DNA of 64,000 bases from NCBI RefSeq assembly GCF_900182905.1, contig NZ_FXUF01000001.1, positions 124,001 through 188,000 of the forward strand, in the 5' to 3' direction. The notes beneath the pieces were generated by a model. It had not been told where the DNA came from. It ran no database searches and saw nothing but the letters and a program-made list of their open reading frames with translations. Made by a program: the position numbers and the translations under genes. The stretch comes from Anoxynatronum buryatiense (GTDB taxonomy: Bacteria > Bacillota > Clostridia > Peptostreptococcales > Tindalliaceae). Below are positions 19,028 through 28,694 of this stretch, in pieces (the first letter of the stretch is position 1; each line of letters begins with the position of its first letter).

Positions 19028-20539
19028 ATGACCTCCGACAACCATTACCTTAACCATACAACCACAGCAGGAAATAACGACGGTCAGCAAATGGGCTGGC
19101 ACTTTGACAACAGTTACCTGAATCTGCCGAATGGTCTTTATACCCTCGTGAAACCCACACCTGTCACTGCTCCTGATTTGGTGCTGTTTAATGAAACACT
19201 GGCCGCCACACTGGGCTTAAATGCCGCTGCTCTCAACACACCCGAAGGTGCTGCTATCTTTTCAGGCAATCAGCTTCCCTCTGGCACCGCATCACTGGCC
19301 CAGGCGTATGCCGGTCATCAGTTCGGTCATTTTGTATTGTTGGGTGATGGCCGGGCCGTCTTACTGGGGGAACACATGACTCCCATCGGAAAGCGGTTTG
19401 ACATTCAGCTGAAAGGTTCTGGTACCACTCCCTATTCCCGGCGGGGTGACGGCCGGGCAGCTCTCGGTCCCATGCTTCGTGAGTACCTGATCAGTGAAGC
19501 AATGAATGCCCTTGGCATCCCCACCAGCAGAAGTCTGGCAGTGGTCACCACGGGTGAACCTGTGTTGCGTGAAACACAGCTTGAAGGTGCTGTCCTGACC
19601 CGTGTGGCTGCCAGCCATATACGCGTGGGCACTTTTCAATATGCAGCCGCCCGCCTTTCGCAGGAAGATTTACGCAGTTTGGCCGATTACACCATTCAAC
19701 GACATTATCCCGAAATTTCTTCATCTGATGAACCCTACCTGTGTTTACTACAATCTGTCATTCATCAACAGGCTTCATTGGTGGCTCAGTGGATGCTGGC
19801 GGGTTTCATTCATGGTGTGATGAATACTGACAATATGGCCATCAGCGGTGAAACCATCGACTATGGCCCCTGCGCTTTTATGGATACCTATCATCCCGGC
19901 ACCGTGTTCAGTTCCATTGACCATGGCGGCCGCTATGCTTATGGCAACCAGCCTTCCATTGCCGGATGGAATCTTGCCCGGTTTGCCGAAACGCTGCTGC
20001 CACTGCTCCATTTAAAAAAAGAGACAGCCATTACAACTGCGCAGGGGGCACTTGAAAAATATGCTTCCGTTTATCAACAGCACTGGCTGCGGGGAATGCG
20101 GTCAAAGCTGGGGCTGTTCAATGAGGAGGATCAGGACGAATCACTCATTACCCGGCTCCTTTCACTCGTGGAGACCCACAAGGAAGATTATACCAATACC
20201 TTTGTCGCCTTAACCCACGACAAAACAACTGAAACCAGCCTGAGCACCCAACCTGGTTTTTCTGACTGGCTGGCAGCGTGGCAGGCTCGTCGCAAACGTC
20301 AACCTTATTTAATCAATGATTCGCAAGCCTTGATGCATCAGTCTAACCCTGCCGTGATTCCCCGTAATCATCATGTTGAACAAGTACTGGAGGCTGCTGT
20401 TCATCACCACGATTTTCAGGGGTTTCATCGCTTTCTTGAAGCGTTGTCACAACCGTATGCCCACACTTCCAGTCAGCAAACCTATGCAGATCCGCCACCG
20501 CCATCTTTCAAGCGGTACCGCACTTTCTGCGGCACTTAA
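19028..20539 (+). CDS. selO: Protein adenylyltransferase SelO (YdiU family)
   Basis: A 503-residue pseudokinase-fold protein of the SelO family, which transfers AMP to Ser/Thr/Tyr of target proteins. Family signatures are present in order: [36 protein letters not shown], and the metal/active site [20 protein letters not shown] conserved Cys stands third from the C-terminus (YRTFCGT), the position of selenocysteine in animal SelO. AAGGA is eight bases before the ATG at 19028, two codons inside the longest frame (TTG). It is monocistronic and divergent from the GDPD gene. In other bacteria SelO acts in redox stress; no partner is seen here. Confidence 0.93.
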   Translation: MTSDNHYLNHTTTAGNNDGQQMGWHFDNSYLNLPNGLYTLVKPTPVTAPDLVLFNETLAATLGLNAAALNTPEGAAIFSGNQLPSGTASLAQAYAGHQFGHFVLLGDGRAVLLGEHMTPIGKRFDIQLKGSGTTPYSRRGDGRAALGPMLREYLISEAMNALGIPTSRSLAVVTTGEPVLRETQLEGAVLTRVAASHIRVGTFQYAAARLSQEDLRSLADYTIQRHYPEISSSDEPYLCLLQSVIHQQASLVAQWMLAGFIHGVMNTDNMAISGETIDYGPCAFMDTYHPGTVFSSIDHGGRYAYGNQPSIAGWNLARFAETLLPLLHLKKETAITTAQGALEKYASVYQQHWLRGMRSKLGLFNEEDQDESLITRLLSLVETHKEDYTNTFVALTHDKTTETSLSTQPGFSDWLAAWQARRKRQPYLINDSQALMHQSNPAVIPRNHHVEQVLEAAVHHHDFQGFHRFLEALSQPYAHTSSQQTYADPPPPSFKRYRTFCGT

Positions 20540-20630
20540 TACGCTCATCTGATAGAACTCAGTCTTAGCACTTGATGTTCATTGAGCCTGCTTCATATGC
20601 TTACATTTGTTCTTTCACACAGCCGCACTG

Positions 20631-20939
20631 TTATAGCTTTATGTTTCGAATCACATGATATAACCCGTATGGAATCAGCAAAGCCCCAGCCAACCCAATA
20701 AAAAAGCTCACTTTGAAAAAACCGGCCAGCAGACCTGTCACCGCAGGATGCGTTGCTATCAGTTCGATGCCTGTCACTGCCAGAACGCAGCCAAAACCGA
20801 TCCCCATTAATTTGAGGCTGGTTTTCATTGATGGCCCTTTCAGCAGCATGACGCGTTTTTGCATTGCTGTGTATTGGGCATCTTCTGAATTTTTTCCTTC
20901 AAACTCCCTCAAATCATTTGCCTTTTTCCACATGTTCAT
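20631..20939 (-). CDS. Small two-helix membrane protein, unknown
   Basis: A 102-residue protein with a charged N-terminal half (KKANDLREFEGKNSEDAQYTA) and two hydrophobic helices near residues 43-60 and 70-92. GGAGG is seven bases before the ATG, which supports a real gene. I recognise no family. It sits between selO and the zincin gene, transcribed leftward. Confidence 0.65.
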   Translation of the reverse strand: MNMWKKANDLREFEGKNSEDAQYTAMQKRVMLLKGPSMKTSLKLMGIGFGCVLAVTGIELIATHPAVTGLLAGFFKVSFFIGLAGALLIPYGLYHVIRNIKL

Positions 20940-21071
20940 TGTTGGACCTCCCGGTTTTTGAAGGCTTCCTGTTGATATCAGTTTATCATACTGTTATTGG
21001 GGTTGCCAGCCGTCTTTCTGCAGGGTTTTATTGATGATTTATGGTAAAATGGAATCAAAGGAGTGAATGCC

Positions 21072-21458
21072 ATGCGCACTTTTCCATCCATTGATGAAGT
21101 ACAAGAAATGCTTGAAAGGATATCCGACGAAATCCCCCAGGATTTCTACAGGGAATTAAACGGTGGGGTGGTACTGGTTGAGTACGCGAAAAAACACACC
21201 GATACCCAACCTGATTTTCCACTTTATATCATGGGAGAATATCAACGCAGCGCCATGGGGCGGCAAATAATTCTGTATTATGGTTCTTTCCAAAACGCCT
21301 ACACTCATCTGTCGGAAAAAAGGCTGTATGAAAAACTCAAAGAAACACTTCTCCATGAATTCACCCACCATCTTGAAAATCTGGCTGGTGAACGGGGACT
21401 TGAGATTAAAGACGAAGATCAGTTGAATACTTACCGCCGGATCAGATCAAACCGTTGA
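21072..21458 (+). CDS. Zincin-like metallopeptidase family protein
   Basis: A 128-residue cytosolic protein of the small metallopeptidase family (zincin type 1, formerly DUF1025). The motif LLHEFTHHLE carries HExxH. The remaining layout, PSIDEVQEMLERISDEIP at the start and ILYYGSF in the middle, is typical. Peptidase activity has not been established for most members. The ATG at 21072 follows AAAGGAG by eight bases; the GTG three codons upstream overlaps that site. It converges on the DnaJ-like gene with a shared terminator. Confidence 0.82.
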   Translation: MRTFPSIDEVQEMLERISDEIPQDFYRELNGGVVLVEYAKKHTDTQPDFPLYIMGEYQRSAMGRQIILYYGSFQNAYTHLSEKRLYEKLKETLLHEFTHHLENLAGERGLEIKDEDQLNTYRRIRSNR

Positions 21459-21460
21459 TC

Positions 21461-21510
21461 AAAAACACTAAAATACAGGCAGCCGCAGCTGCCTGTATTT
21501 TAGTGTTTTT
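21461..21510. terminator. Strong bidirectional terminator
   Basis: A perfect stem of about 23 bases runs from AAAAACACTAAAATACAGGC onward (21461-21483) to its complement (21488-21510), ending in T runs on both strands. The last codons of the leftward DnaJ-like gene lie inside the stem. Confidence 0.95.
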
Positions 21511-22336
21511 TGATCTGTTGATAACGTTGAATATTATCTTCGTTGAGAAACTCATAGGCGTCGTTAATTTGCTGAAACTTTTTGGTGGCATCAGGACTCT
21601 GGTTAACATCAGGGTGGTGCATCTTGGCCATTTTGCGATATGCCAGCTTAACCCTGTATTGATCTGCGTCTTCCGGCACCCCTAATACGTCACAGCTCTT
21701 TTGATATTTTTCGCGAAATGCCACATATGGATTTGATGTTCCCTGACTATAACCATTTTGTTGATGCCCAGACTGCCCGAAACCATATTGATTGTATGAC
21801 CAGCCTCCTGCACCGGTACCACCGGTACTCCAGGAGCTGCTGTAAGTATTTTGCTGATTCCACTGCTGAAAGCGCTCTTCCCATTCCCGTTGCTGTTCAT
21901 ATCTTCGCTGGCGTTCCCGCTTAATTCGGTCTTCTTCCGCCTGGCGGTAAGCTTTTTTGAAGTGATCAAAGGCTTTGTAGCTGTAGCCGGATTTTCCCAT
22001 CCAGCAATTTGCTGTATGAAAGAGATATTCTGTCAGAATATACTTCACATATTTGAGATAGGTGATGAAAAGTGCCCCCGCCACCGGAATGAACAAGATC
22101 ATCATCAACAAAAGCAGTATGCCTGGATTTCCCAGCAACCAGGCTCCCAGAGGGCCGATCATCAGAAAGAAAAACAGACACCCGCCCATGCTGATGAGCA
22201 CTGCACAACCTCGAAGAAAACTTTTAGCAATTAGTACCATGGTTTCAGTGGCGTAAATCAGGCCGTCAAGTACTGCACCAATCCCCTTCGCCAGTCCATA
22301 GACCCCTTTTCCAAGGATCTTTTTTATCAATATCAT
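21500..22336 (-). CDS. Membrane-anchored J-domain protein
   Basis: A 278-residue protein with two to three N-terminal hydrophobic helices (residues 35-110), a charged coiled segment rich in Arg/Glu/Gln, a Gly/Ser/Tyr/Gln-rich linker (about 165-205) and a C-terminal J domain. The J domain shows the HPD motif in KMHHPDVNQSPDATKKF, followed by FQQINDAYEFL. Such proteins recruit DnaK to the membrane. The start is uncertain: ATG at 22336 lies close behind GGAAGG, while the ATG at 22351 lacks a site. The stop codon lies within the terminator. Confidence 0.82.
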   Translation of the reverse strand: MILIKKILGKGVYGLAKGIGAVLDGLIYATETMVLIAKSFLRGCAVLISMGGCLFFFLMIGPLGAWLLGNPGILLLLMMILFIPVAGALFITYLKYVKYILTEYLFHTANCWMGKSGYSYKAFDHFKKAYRQAEEDRIKRERQRRYEQQREWEERFQQWNQQNTYSSSWSTGGTGAGGWSYNQYGFGQSGHQQNGYSQGTSNPYVAFREKYQKSCDVLGVPEDADQYRVKLAYRKMAKMHHPDVNQSPDATKKFQQINDAYEFLNEDNIQRYQQIKKH

Positions 22337-22394
22337 CCCACCTTCCACCATCTATCAATATCAATGGCTTTATCACCGCCCATTGACTGCGAAA

Positions 22395-22787
22395 TTATAT
22401 TTTTCGCACCACCTGATTTTTACACGCCGGACAGGTCACCCTGACTTTTCCCTTGCCCTTGGGAACCCGCAGTGTTTTTTTACAATTAACACACTGAAAA
22501 TAATGATGGGTTTTTGCATCTTGCCGGCGCCTGTTCAAAAATCCCACTTTATCGATGATGGGACCTACTGCTTTTAAGAATTTCTGGTTTTCCAAACGAC
22601 GCTGATAGACATTTTTGGAAAATGTACGATAAATACCAACCAACAAAGCTGTATATCCCACCATTACCAGTAATGATAAGCCAGCCCATCGGCCAATGAG
22701 GTTTATCACCGCTGCTGACACCAGAAGAAACAGGGAGAAATGGTCACCGCCAGCCCGTCCCACCATCCATCGCTGAAGCCAATTCAT
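22395..22787 (-). CDS. Small membrane protein with C-terminal zinc ribbon
   Basis: A 130-residue protein with two hydrophobic helices (about 17-33 and 37-55), a basic linker and a zinc ribbon made by CVNCKK and CPACKN near the C-terminus. Its layout matches a family of uncharacterised clostridial membrane zinc-ribbon proteins. GGGAG stands upstream of the ATG. It precedes the J-domain gene by about 58 bases in the same direction, so the two may be co-transcribed. Confidence 0.72.
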   Translation of the reverse strand: MNWLQRWMVGRAGGDHFSLFLLVSAAVINLIGRWAGLSLLVMVGYTALLVGIYRTFSKNVYQRRLENQKFLKAVGPIIDKVGFLNRRRQDAKTHHYFQCVNCKKTLRVPKGKGKVRVTCPACKNQVVRKI

Positions 22788-22952
22788 ATCAACACTCCCT
22801 TCCCGATGATCAACACTGATCTTGCCAGCATCAATTCCGTTGATTATATCATACGCATTTTAAAACAGAAACATCATAAATGATCAGAATGAACTCTCCA
22901 TGAACATGCTGAAAATAATGGTTGTGACTTCATTCTGAGAGCCACCGCAAAC

Positions 22953-23822
22953 TCATCTCGCCAACCCTGCAGGAATTCCATCTTGACAGGGCACCTTTGT
23001 CTGACATAACCCACACCCAGATATGTAATGGCTTTGGGTCAGCAGGGATGGCCCCAGCTCCTTCTTTAAACGGTTCAAATAGTCGCTGCACCGGTTCTTA
23101 TCATGCCCTGCCGGTGTAATGGCATTGACCGGGCATCGATACATACAGGCCCCACAGGTGCCATTGGCATGGAAGGCGCACCATTCCTGGTGATTTCTAT
23201 ATTTTCTTTCATCGGCAGGCAGTGTTGCCTTTACCACCAGACTGGTGAAACGCATGGCTTTTCCCTGCCGGGTGATTAATCCTTCTGAGAGGCCAAAGGT
23301 TCCCAAGCCTGCCACAAAAGCTGTGTGTCGGTGGGACCAGTTGGATGCGAATCCATATCGAATGGAATTCTCACGCTGCAACGAGGGCAACAAATCAACA
23401 GCCACTGCCTCTATCCCTTCATCTGATAATGCAACAACCAGTCTCCGGCAAAAATCTTTGATGAAAGCTTCCCATTCTCCCCGGGTGACCAGCCATTTAT
23501 CACAGGGAATCTCCCTCACCCCTGCCTGGTCTTTTTTAGTGGCTGCTGTCTGTGAGAAACCAATGCTTACCACGGTGAGGGTCTCATCGTGTGATTGAAG
23601 CTCTTGTGAAGGATTGCTTTTATCATAGACCTCTGACGGCAGCCAGTAAAAATCACCAATGTCATCCCGCAAAAATCCAAACAAGGGGTCATTTCCCGCT
23701 GCATATCCAGTGATGGGTGGCTGCCACATGGGCTCCAACGGCAGTTGCAATGATTTAAAGAAGTTCAGCTGCGACGTTTCATAAACCCGCTGAATGATTT
23801 GGTTGATTAGCGTTTTCGTCAT
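22953..23822 (-). CDS. Fe-S protein related to epoxyqueuosine reductase
   Basis: A 289-residue protein with a C-terminal double [4Fe-4S] cluster domain: CGACMYRCPVNAIT, preceded by an extra Cys at CAFHANG, and SGCGLCQTKVPC. The middle HTAFVAGLGTFGLSEGLIT resembles the cobalamin-binding part of QueG. QueG proper is longer and contains HEAT-like repeats, so this shorter relative probably reduces another substrate; the exact reaction is unknown. It ends with PAGLAR. It follows a glyoxalase gene remnant and the MFS gene in the same direction. Confidence 0.75.
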   Translation of the reverse strand: MTKTLINQIIQRVYETSQLNFFKSLQLPLEPMWQPPITGYAAGNDPLFGFLRDDIGDFYWLPSEVYDKSNPSQELQSHDETLTVVSIGFSQTAATKKDQAGVREIPCDKWLVTRGEWEAFIKDFCRRLVVALSDEGIEAVAVDLLPSLQRENSIRYGFASNWSHRHTAFVAGLGTFGLSEGLITRQGKAMRFTSLVVKATLPADERKYRNHQEWCAFHANGTCGACMYRCPVNAITPAGHDKNRCSDYLNRLKKELGPSLLTQSHYISGCGLCQTKVPCQDGIPAGLAR

Positions 23823-23875
23823 CCGGTATGCCTCCCTGCCTATGCGGCAAATGGTTCATTGATTTGAATGCCCTT

Positions 23876-23947
23876 TTACTGAATCAATTCCACAAACTGA
23901 ACCTGGTAACCATCGGGATCCTGCACAAAAATAAATCGCATGTTCGG
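23876..23947 (-). pseudogene. Remnant of a VOC/glyoxalase-family gene (C-terminal stub)
   Basis: The minus-strand frame ending at TAA (23876-23878) reads NMRFIFVQDPDGYQVQFVEL and then IQ, the typical last strand of glyoxalase I / VOC proteins, including the Glu metal ligand in QFVEL. No start codon or upstream domain is present; the frame runs into the end of the MFS gene at 23964. This is the tail of a deleted gene. Confidence 0.72.
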
Positions 23948-23963
23948 AATAAGTATTTCATTA

Positions 23964-25286
23964 TTACTCCTCCTGACCAGAAATATGATTTAAAACGGGT
24001 GGCGGTGATATCAGTGCTGCCAGAAAACCGGCGAGGGGAAATATCAGCATGACCAGAATGATGAATTGGTAGTTACCGAAGGTATCAAAGGCGATTCCAA
24101 AGGGGAGTGGCCCCAATGCAGAGCCGATAACCATGGCGGTCATACCCATTCCCCGAATGCTGCCCAGATATCGCCGTCCAAAATAGTTTGGCCACCAGAC
24201 GCCGGTGCTGACCGAATCAATCGCCGAGTAAATACCATGAACCAGTGCGTAGACGATCAGTAACAAACGTGACGGACTGTACAGAACCATGAGCATGGAA
24301 ACTGCCAATAGTCCAAAATTAAAGGCTTTAAGGCGATGTACCCGATAATGGTCACAAAGCCAGCCTGCCAAAAAAGTCACCGGCAATTGCACCATGGCAT
24401 ATATACTAAGTATTAAGGCTGCAAAAGAAGAGTCAAAACCCTTCTCTCCAATGATTGAGACCATATGGAACGTAATGCCTGTGTTAATCATGGATGGTAT
24501 TAACATGCAGAAAAGCATCATCCAAAACGCCCGGGTTTTCATTGCTTCTCCAGGTGTCCAATCATGCGCTTCATGCACGCGACCAGGCAGGTTCTCTTGC
24601 TGATGTGGCATCTGTGAAAGTTGCTGTTCGTTTTCATAGGCCATCATGCCATCTGGTCCCATTCCTATCTCTTCAGGGCGGTTACGAATTAACAGCCACC
24701 CTGCCGGAACCATGATCCCCAATAATAGCAGCGCCCAGAAGCGCCATGCAAATGCGGGGCCATAATTGGTAATCAATCGGTTACTGATCACCGGAATCAT
24801 AGCTGATCCAGCTACCCCTCCCAGGGCCGTCAGACTGAGGGCAATGCCTCTTTTTCTAACAAACCATTGGGGCGTCAGGGTGGAAGATAGCAGCGACATA
24901 GATCCCTGGCCCAGAAAGCGGATCATGAAGAAACCCACCATGAGCATCCAGGGGCTTTTCATGAAGCTCATCCATATGCAGGCTGCTGCCAGCAGTGTGG
25001 CAATGACAGGTGTCATCAATCGATGGCCTTTGCCGTCGATCCATCTGCCTGAAAGGGGCATTAACAGCCCGGCAATAAGTGTCGCCATGGAATAGAACCC
25101 AGATACAGCAGAACGGCTCCAACCTTCTGATTCAATATAAGAATTGATAAACACGGACACGTTGTAGGTTTGCCCCGGCCCGGAAAAGAATAGGATCAGC
25201 GCGCTGATCCCCACAATCACCCAACTATAGCCTGAAAAAGCCAGCGGATTTTTGGTGCGTTCATTATCGGTATATGTGCGTTTCAT
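23964..25286 (-). CDS. MFS transporter, oxalate/formate-antiporter-like
   Basis: A 440-residue carrier with twelve predicted membrane helices. The first half contains SGRWIDGKGHRLMTPV, the MFS signature loop between helices 2 and 3; the second half repeats it as AGWLCDHYRVHRLKAF. LTPQWFVRKRGIALSLTALGG resembles monocarboxylate/OFA-type carriers, so an organic anion is a fair guess but the substrate is not known. AAGGAG precedes the ATG. It lies just downstream of an M20 hydrolase gene (gap 43 bases), so the hydrolase substrate or product may be the cargo. Confidence 0.83.
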   Translation of the reverse strand: MKRTYTDNERTKNPLAFSGYSWVIVGISALILFFSGPGQTYNVSVFINSYIESEGWSRSAVSGFYSMATLIAGLLMPLSGRWIDGKGHRLMTPVIATLLAAACIWMSFMKSPWMLMVGFFMIRFLGQGSMSLLSSTLTPQWFVRKRGIALSLTALGGVAGSAMIPVISNRLITNYGPAFAWRFWALLLLGIMVPAGWLLIRNRPEEIGMGPDGMMAYENEQQLSQMPHQQENLPGRVHEAHDWTPGEAMKTRAFWMMLFCMLIPSMINTGITFHMVSIIGEKGFDSSFAALILSIYAMVQLPVTFLAGWLCDHYRVHRLKAFNFGLLAVSMLMVLYSPSRLLLIVYALVHGIYSAIDSVSTGVWWPNYFGRRYLGSIRGMGMTAMVIGSALGPLPFGIAFDTFGNYQFIILVMLIFPLAGFLAALISPPPVLNHISGQEE

Positions 25287-25329
25287 AGACTCTCCTTAAC
25301 TGACTTTTCAATTGTTGTCATGCTAGTTG

Positions 25330-26451
25330 TTATGATGCCAAGGCCACCAAGCCTTTGAACAGGGTTACGGCTGTTTCAATAATTTCATCCGGAAAATCAT
25401 ATTCATAGGTGTGTAACGGTGGATACGTTTCACCGTTACCGATGTAGAAAATGGCTCCTTTGGTCTGTTTTAAATAATGACCAAAGTCTTCTGACCCTCT
25501 AAATCCTTTATCCATTTCAATGAGCCGGAAGTCTTTTTGCTGGCAAACCTGGCGCACTTTATCGGCGCTTTCAGTATGGTTTGAGGTCACAGGGAACACA
25601 TCATTGTATGCAAAACTGACTTCAAGACCATCTTCTCGGGCGTATTGCTGTGCCATGTTTTCAAGATGCACCTGCAACTGATTCAGTTCTTCCTCATATT
25701 CAGCTCGGATGGTCAACAGCAAATCACCTTTGCTGGCGGCAATTCCAAAAGCTCTTTCTCCCACGGCCACCTGAATAACTGTTGCCAGCACCAGTCCGCG
25801 ACTATGTGCCGATGATGTCAACTCAGGCAGCGCGCTGATGAGTCGCGCAATAGCATATGCCGGGTTACGCCCATACTCTGGTTGACTGGCATGAGTCGGC
25901 ACCCCTTCAAGGTGGATGGTCATCCCCCGGGAGGCAAAGTGCGCTGTTCCGTTAATTACCAGCACTGCGTGCTTTGGCGCTTCGCTCCAATTGTGAAAAG
26001 CAAAGATTTCGTCAATACCTTCTTCTTCAATAAAAGCCACGCATTCAGCTGCGCCATCGCCTGTTTCTTCAGCATGCTGGAATAGAAAGAAGACATTTTG
26101 GTCTGCTCCCAGCTGCTCAATTTCAAGGGCCAGACCCACCAGGCTGGCAGCATGCCCGTCATGACCACATTTGTGGGCAACCCCTGGGTGTTGAGATGCA
26201 TGGGGAATATCCAGGTTTTCGTTCATGAGAATAGCGTCGAAATCTGCCCGAAAAGCGATATTTTTTTGAGGGTTCTTTCCCCGGTATACCGCATAAAACC
26301 AACGGCCACGGTCTTTAATTTCCAGCTGTGTATGGGTTTTGAGAAATTGAATCAAATGGTTTTTGGTCCAGGTTTCTTCATTGGAAGGCTCCGGATGTTG
26401 ATGCAATTCATGACGGAGTGTTTTTACCAGTGTCAGGTTTTCGGGTTTCAT
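25330..26451 (-). CDS. M20-family amidohydrolase
   Basis: A 373-residue metallohydrolase of the hippurate hydrolase / N-acyl-amino-acid deacylase branch. Metal-ligand segments are visible in KCGHDGHAASLVGLALE, QHAEETGDGA, IFAFHNWSEAP and FRGSEDFGHYLKQ; the dimerisation domain lies near residues 165-280. It cleaves an acyl or aryl amide, with the substrate unknown. GGAAGGAG stands eight bases before the ATG. It heads a leftward pair with the MFS carrier. N-acetyl-diaminopimelate deacetylase is an alternative, but no dap genes are near. Confidence 0.85.
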   Translation of the reverse strand: MKPENLTLVKTLRHELHQHPEPSNEETWTKNHLIQFLKTHTQLEIKDRGRWFYAVYRGKNPQKNIAFRADFDAILMNENLDIPHASQHPGVAHKCGHDGHAASLVGLALEIEQLGADQNVFFLFQHAEETGDGAAECVAFIEEEGIDEIFAFHNWSEAPKHAVLVINGTAHFASRGMTIHLEGVPTHASQPEYGRNPAYAIARLISALPELTSSAHSRGLVLATVIQVAVGERAFGIAASKGDLLLTIRAEYEEELNQLQVHLENMAQQYAREDGLEVSFAYNDVFPVTSNHTESADKVRQVCQQKDFRLIEMDKGFRGSEDFGHYLKQTKGAIFYIGNGETYPPLHTYEYDFPDEIIETAVTLFKGLVALAS

Positions 26452-26520
26452 TTTAGCAGCTCCTTCCCATATTTGATTTCATTGTATCAGGGTTTTATTC
26501 TCTGGTCCAGAAAAGGAAAA

Positions 26521-26543
26521 CTGCCGATAGTGGTTATCGGCAG
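26521..26543 (-). terminator. Terminator of htpG
   Basis: CTGCCGATA (26521-26529) and TATCGGCAG (26535-26543) pair perfectly, followed on the minus strand by a TTTTCCTTTT tail. It is 62 bases past the htpG stop. Confidence 0.85.
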
Positions 26544-26604
26544 TCGAAAGCTGTTTTTGCAAGACTTCGGGCTTTTGAAGGTTATCCTTTGATCAATCAG
26601 TGAA

Positions 26605-28482
26605 CTACTTCATGATCTGACAGATTTTATTGGAAAGCGCCACCGGATCATCCACCGGCAAGCCTTCAATTAATCTGGCCTGCTGATAAAGCAGCTCTGT
26701 ATACAGCTTAAACTTCTCCTTGTCATCCTGATAGGCCTGTTGTAGCGACTTGAATACTTCGTGGTTCACATTGACTTCAAGTACCTTGTCCGCTTTCACT
26801 TCCTGCTCGTTGGGCAGTGCGTTCAGCACTTTCTCCATTTCAATGGAAATATCCCCCTCATTCACCAGGCAAACCGGATGCTGCTTCAGTCTTTTGGAAG
26901 CGCGCACCGTTTTAATTTGCTCAGTGAGCATTTCCTTCATTTCAGTAAACAGATCTTTGTTTTCTTTTTCAGCGTCATCAGATGCTTTGTTTTCTTCGGT
27001 ATCAATGTCAAGGTCGCCACTGGAAACTGACTTGAACTCTTTTTCTTTGTATTCACGCAGCATTTTAATGGCAAACTCATCCACATCATCTGTGAAATAC
27101 AGAATTTCATAACCTTTGTCTTTCACCATTTCGGTCTGCGGCAGTTTTTCGATGCGATCCACCGAATCGCCCACGGCATAGTAAATGTACTTTTGATCTT
27201 CAGGCATGCGAGACACATATTCTGACAGGCTTACCAGCTTGGTTTCCTTGGATGAATGGAATAACAACAGTTCCTGAAGATCATCCCGGTGACTGCCAAA
27301 ATCGCTGTAGACCCCATACTTTAACTGCCGGCCAAATGACTGGTAGAACTTTTCATAGCTTTCCCGATGATTTTCCAGCAGATCCACCAGTTCTTTCTGA
27401 ATCTTGCTCTTGATGTTTTTGGCAATGACTTTTAACTGCCCGTCATGCTGCAGCATCTCTCTCGAAATGTTGAGAGACAAGTCTTCTGAATCAACAACAC
27501 CCTTTACAAAGCTGAAATAATCCGGCAGCAGTTCACCACATTTTTCCATGATCAACACACCATTGGCATAAAGCTCCAGTCCTTTTTCGTACTCACGGGT
27601 GTAAAAATCATAGGGTGCTTTTTCAGGAATAAACAGCACCGCCCGATAAGAAACCATTCCTTCTGTATTAATGTGAAGGTGTCTGATGGGTTTGTCGAAG
27701 CCAAAGTGCTTTTCAAAATAGAACTTCTCATAGTCATCATCTGTCAGTTCATTACGGTTTTTCTTCCAAATGGGCACCATGCTGTTGATAACCTGTTCTT
27801 CAGTGTACTCTTCATATTCTTCCTGGTTATCTTCTTTAGGCTTGGTTCTTGTCACATTCATTTTGATGGGGTAGCGGATAAAGTCGGAATACTTTTTGAT
27901 AATGGAACGCAGGGTGTACTCTTCCAAGTACTTATCATACTGATCCTCTTCGGTATTTTCCTTGAGCTTTAAAACAATTTCTGTGCCATAGGTTTCTTTC
28001 TGACAGGGCTCGACGGTGTACCCTTCAACGCCTTTTGATTCCCATTTGTGCGCTTCTTCAGTTCCAAAAGCTTTGCTGATAATGGTCACTTCATCTGCCA
28101 CCATAAAAGCTGAATAGAAGCCAACTCCAAACTGCCCTATGATTTCGTGGCCATCTTTTGGCTCATTGTCTTTTTTAAAGGACAGTGAGCCGCTTTTTGC
28201 GATAACGCCAATGTTATCCTCCAGTTCTTCTGCCGTCATACCGATTCCGGTGTCGATGATTTTTAGCAGTCTGTTTGCTTTGTCAGCCTCCACCCGAATA
28301 TAATAGTCGTCTTTATTGAACTGAATGGTTTCATCTGTCAGCGCTTTGTAGTAGACCTTGTCAATGGCATCGCTGGCATTTGAAATCAGTTCCCTGAGAA
28401 AAATATCCTTATTGGTGTAGATGGAATGAATCACGATGTCCAGCAGTCGTTTGGTTTCTGCCTGAAACTGTTTGGTTTGCAT
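26605..28482 (-). CDS. htpG: Molecular chaperone HtpG (Hsp90)
   Basis: A 625-residue bacterial Hsp90, full length. The N-terminal ATPase has [22 protein letters not shown] and [15 protein letters not shown]; the middle domain has the NISREMLQ region; the C-terminal dimerisation domain ends with NKICQIMK. It is an ATP-dependent chaperone in the cytosol. GGAGGAG precedes the ATG. It is monocistronic with its own terminator; a tandem 14-base repeat lies 50 bases upstream. Confidence 0.97.
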   Translation of the reverse strand: MQTKQFQAETKRLLDIVIHSIYTNKDIFLRELISNASDAIDKVYYKALTDETIQFNKDDYYIRVEADKANRLLKIIDTGIGMTAEELEDNIGVIAKSGSLSFKKDNEPKDGHEIIGQFGVGFYSAFMVADEVTIISKAFGTEEAHKWESKGVEGYTVEPCQKETYGTEIVLKLKENTEEDQYDKYLEEYTLRSIIKKYSDFIRYPIKMNVTRTKPKEDNQEEYEEYTEEQVINSMVPIWKKNRNELTDDDYEKFYFEKHFGFDKPIRHLHINTEGMVSYRAVLFIPEKAPYDFYTREYEKGLELYANGVLIMEKCGELLPDYFSFVKGVVDSEDLSLNISREMLQHDGQLKVIAKNIKSKIQKELVDLLENHRESYEKFYQSFGRQLKYGVYSDFGSHRDDLQELLLFHSSKETKLVSLSEYVSRMPEDQKYIYYAVGDSVDRIEKLPQTEMVKDKGYEILYFTDDVDEFAIKMLREYKEKEFKSVSSGDLDIDTEENKASDDAEKENKDLFTEMKEMLTEQIKTVRASKRLKQHPVCLVNEGDISIEMEKVLNALPNEQEVKADKVLEVNVNHEVFKSLQQAYQDDKEKFKLYTELLYQQARLIEGLPVDDPVALSNKICQIMK

Positions 28483-28531
28483 CTGTACTCCTCCTTCAGT
28501 CGATCTTCATTTGTTTTTTTGATTTTCATAT

Positions 28532-28559
28532 ACGATGTCACCTTTACGATGTCACCTTT
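28532..28559. repeat. Tandem 14-base repeat upstream of htpG
   Basis: ACGATGTCACCTTT occurs twice back to back in the region upstream of htpG. It is not a CIRCE element. It may be a simple duplication or an operator. Confidence 0.6.
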
Positions 28560-28694
28560 TCCCAAAAAAGGTATACCAAAATCAGCACTGATTGTCAATT
28601 ATCTTCGGCCAAATTCCATTTTAGCATAAATCAGATTTGATCCGCCAGGGCTTTGGGGTATAATGATGATATCTACAGAAAGGACTGATGCCGA

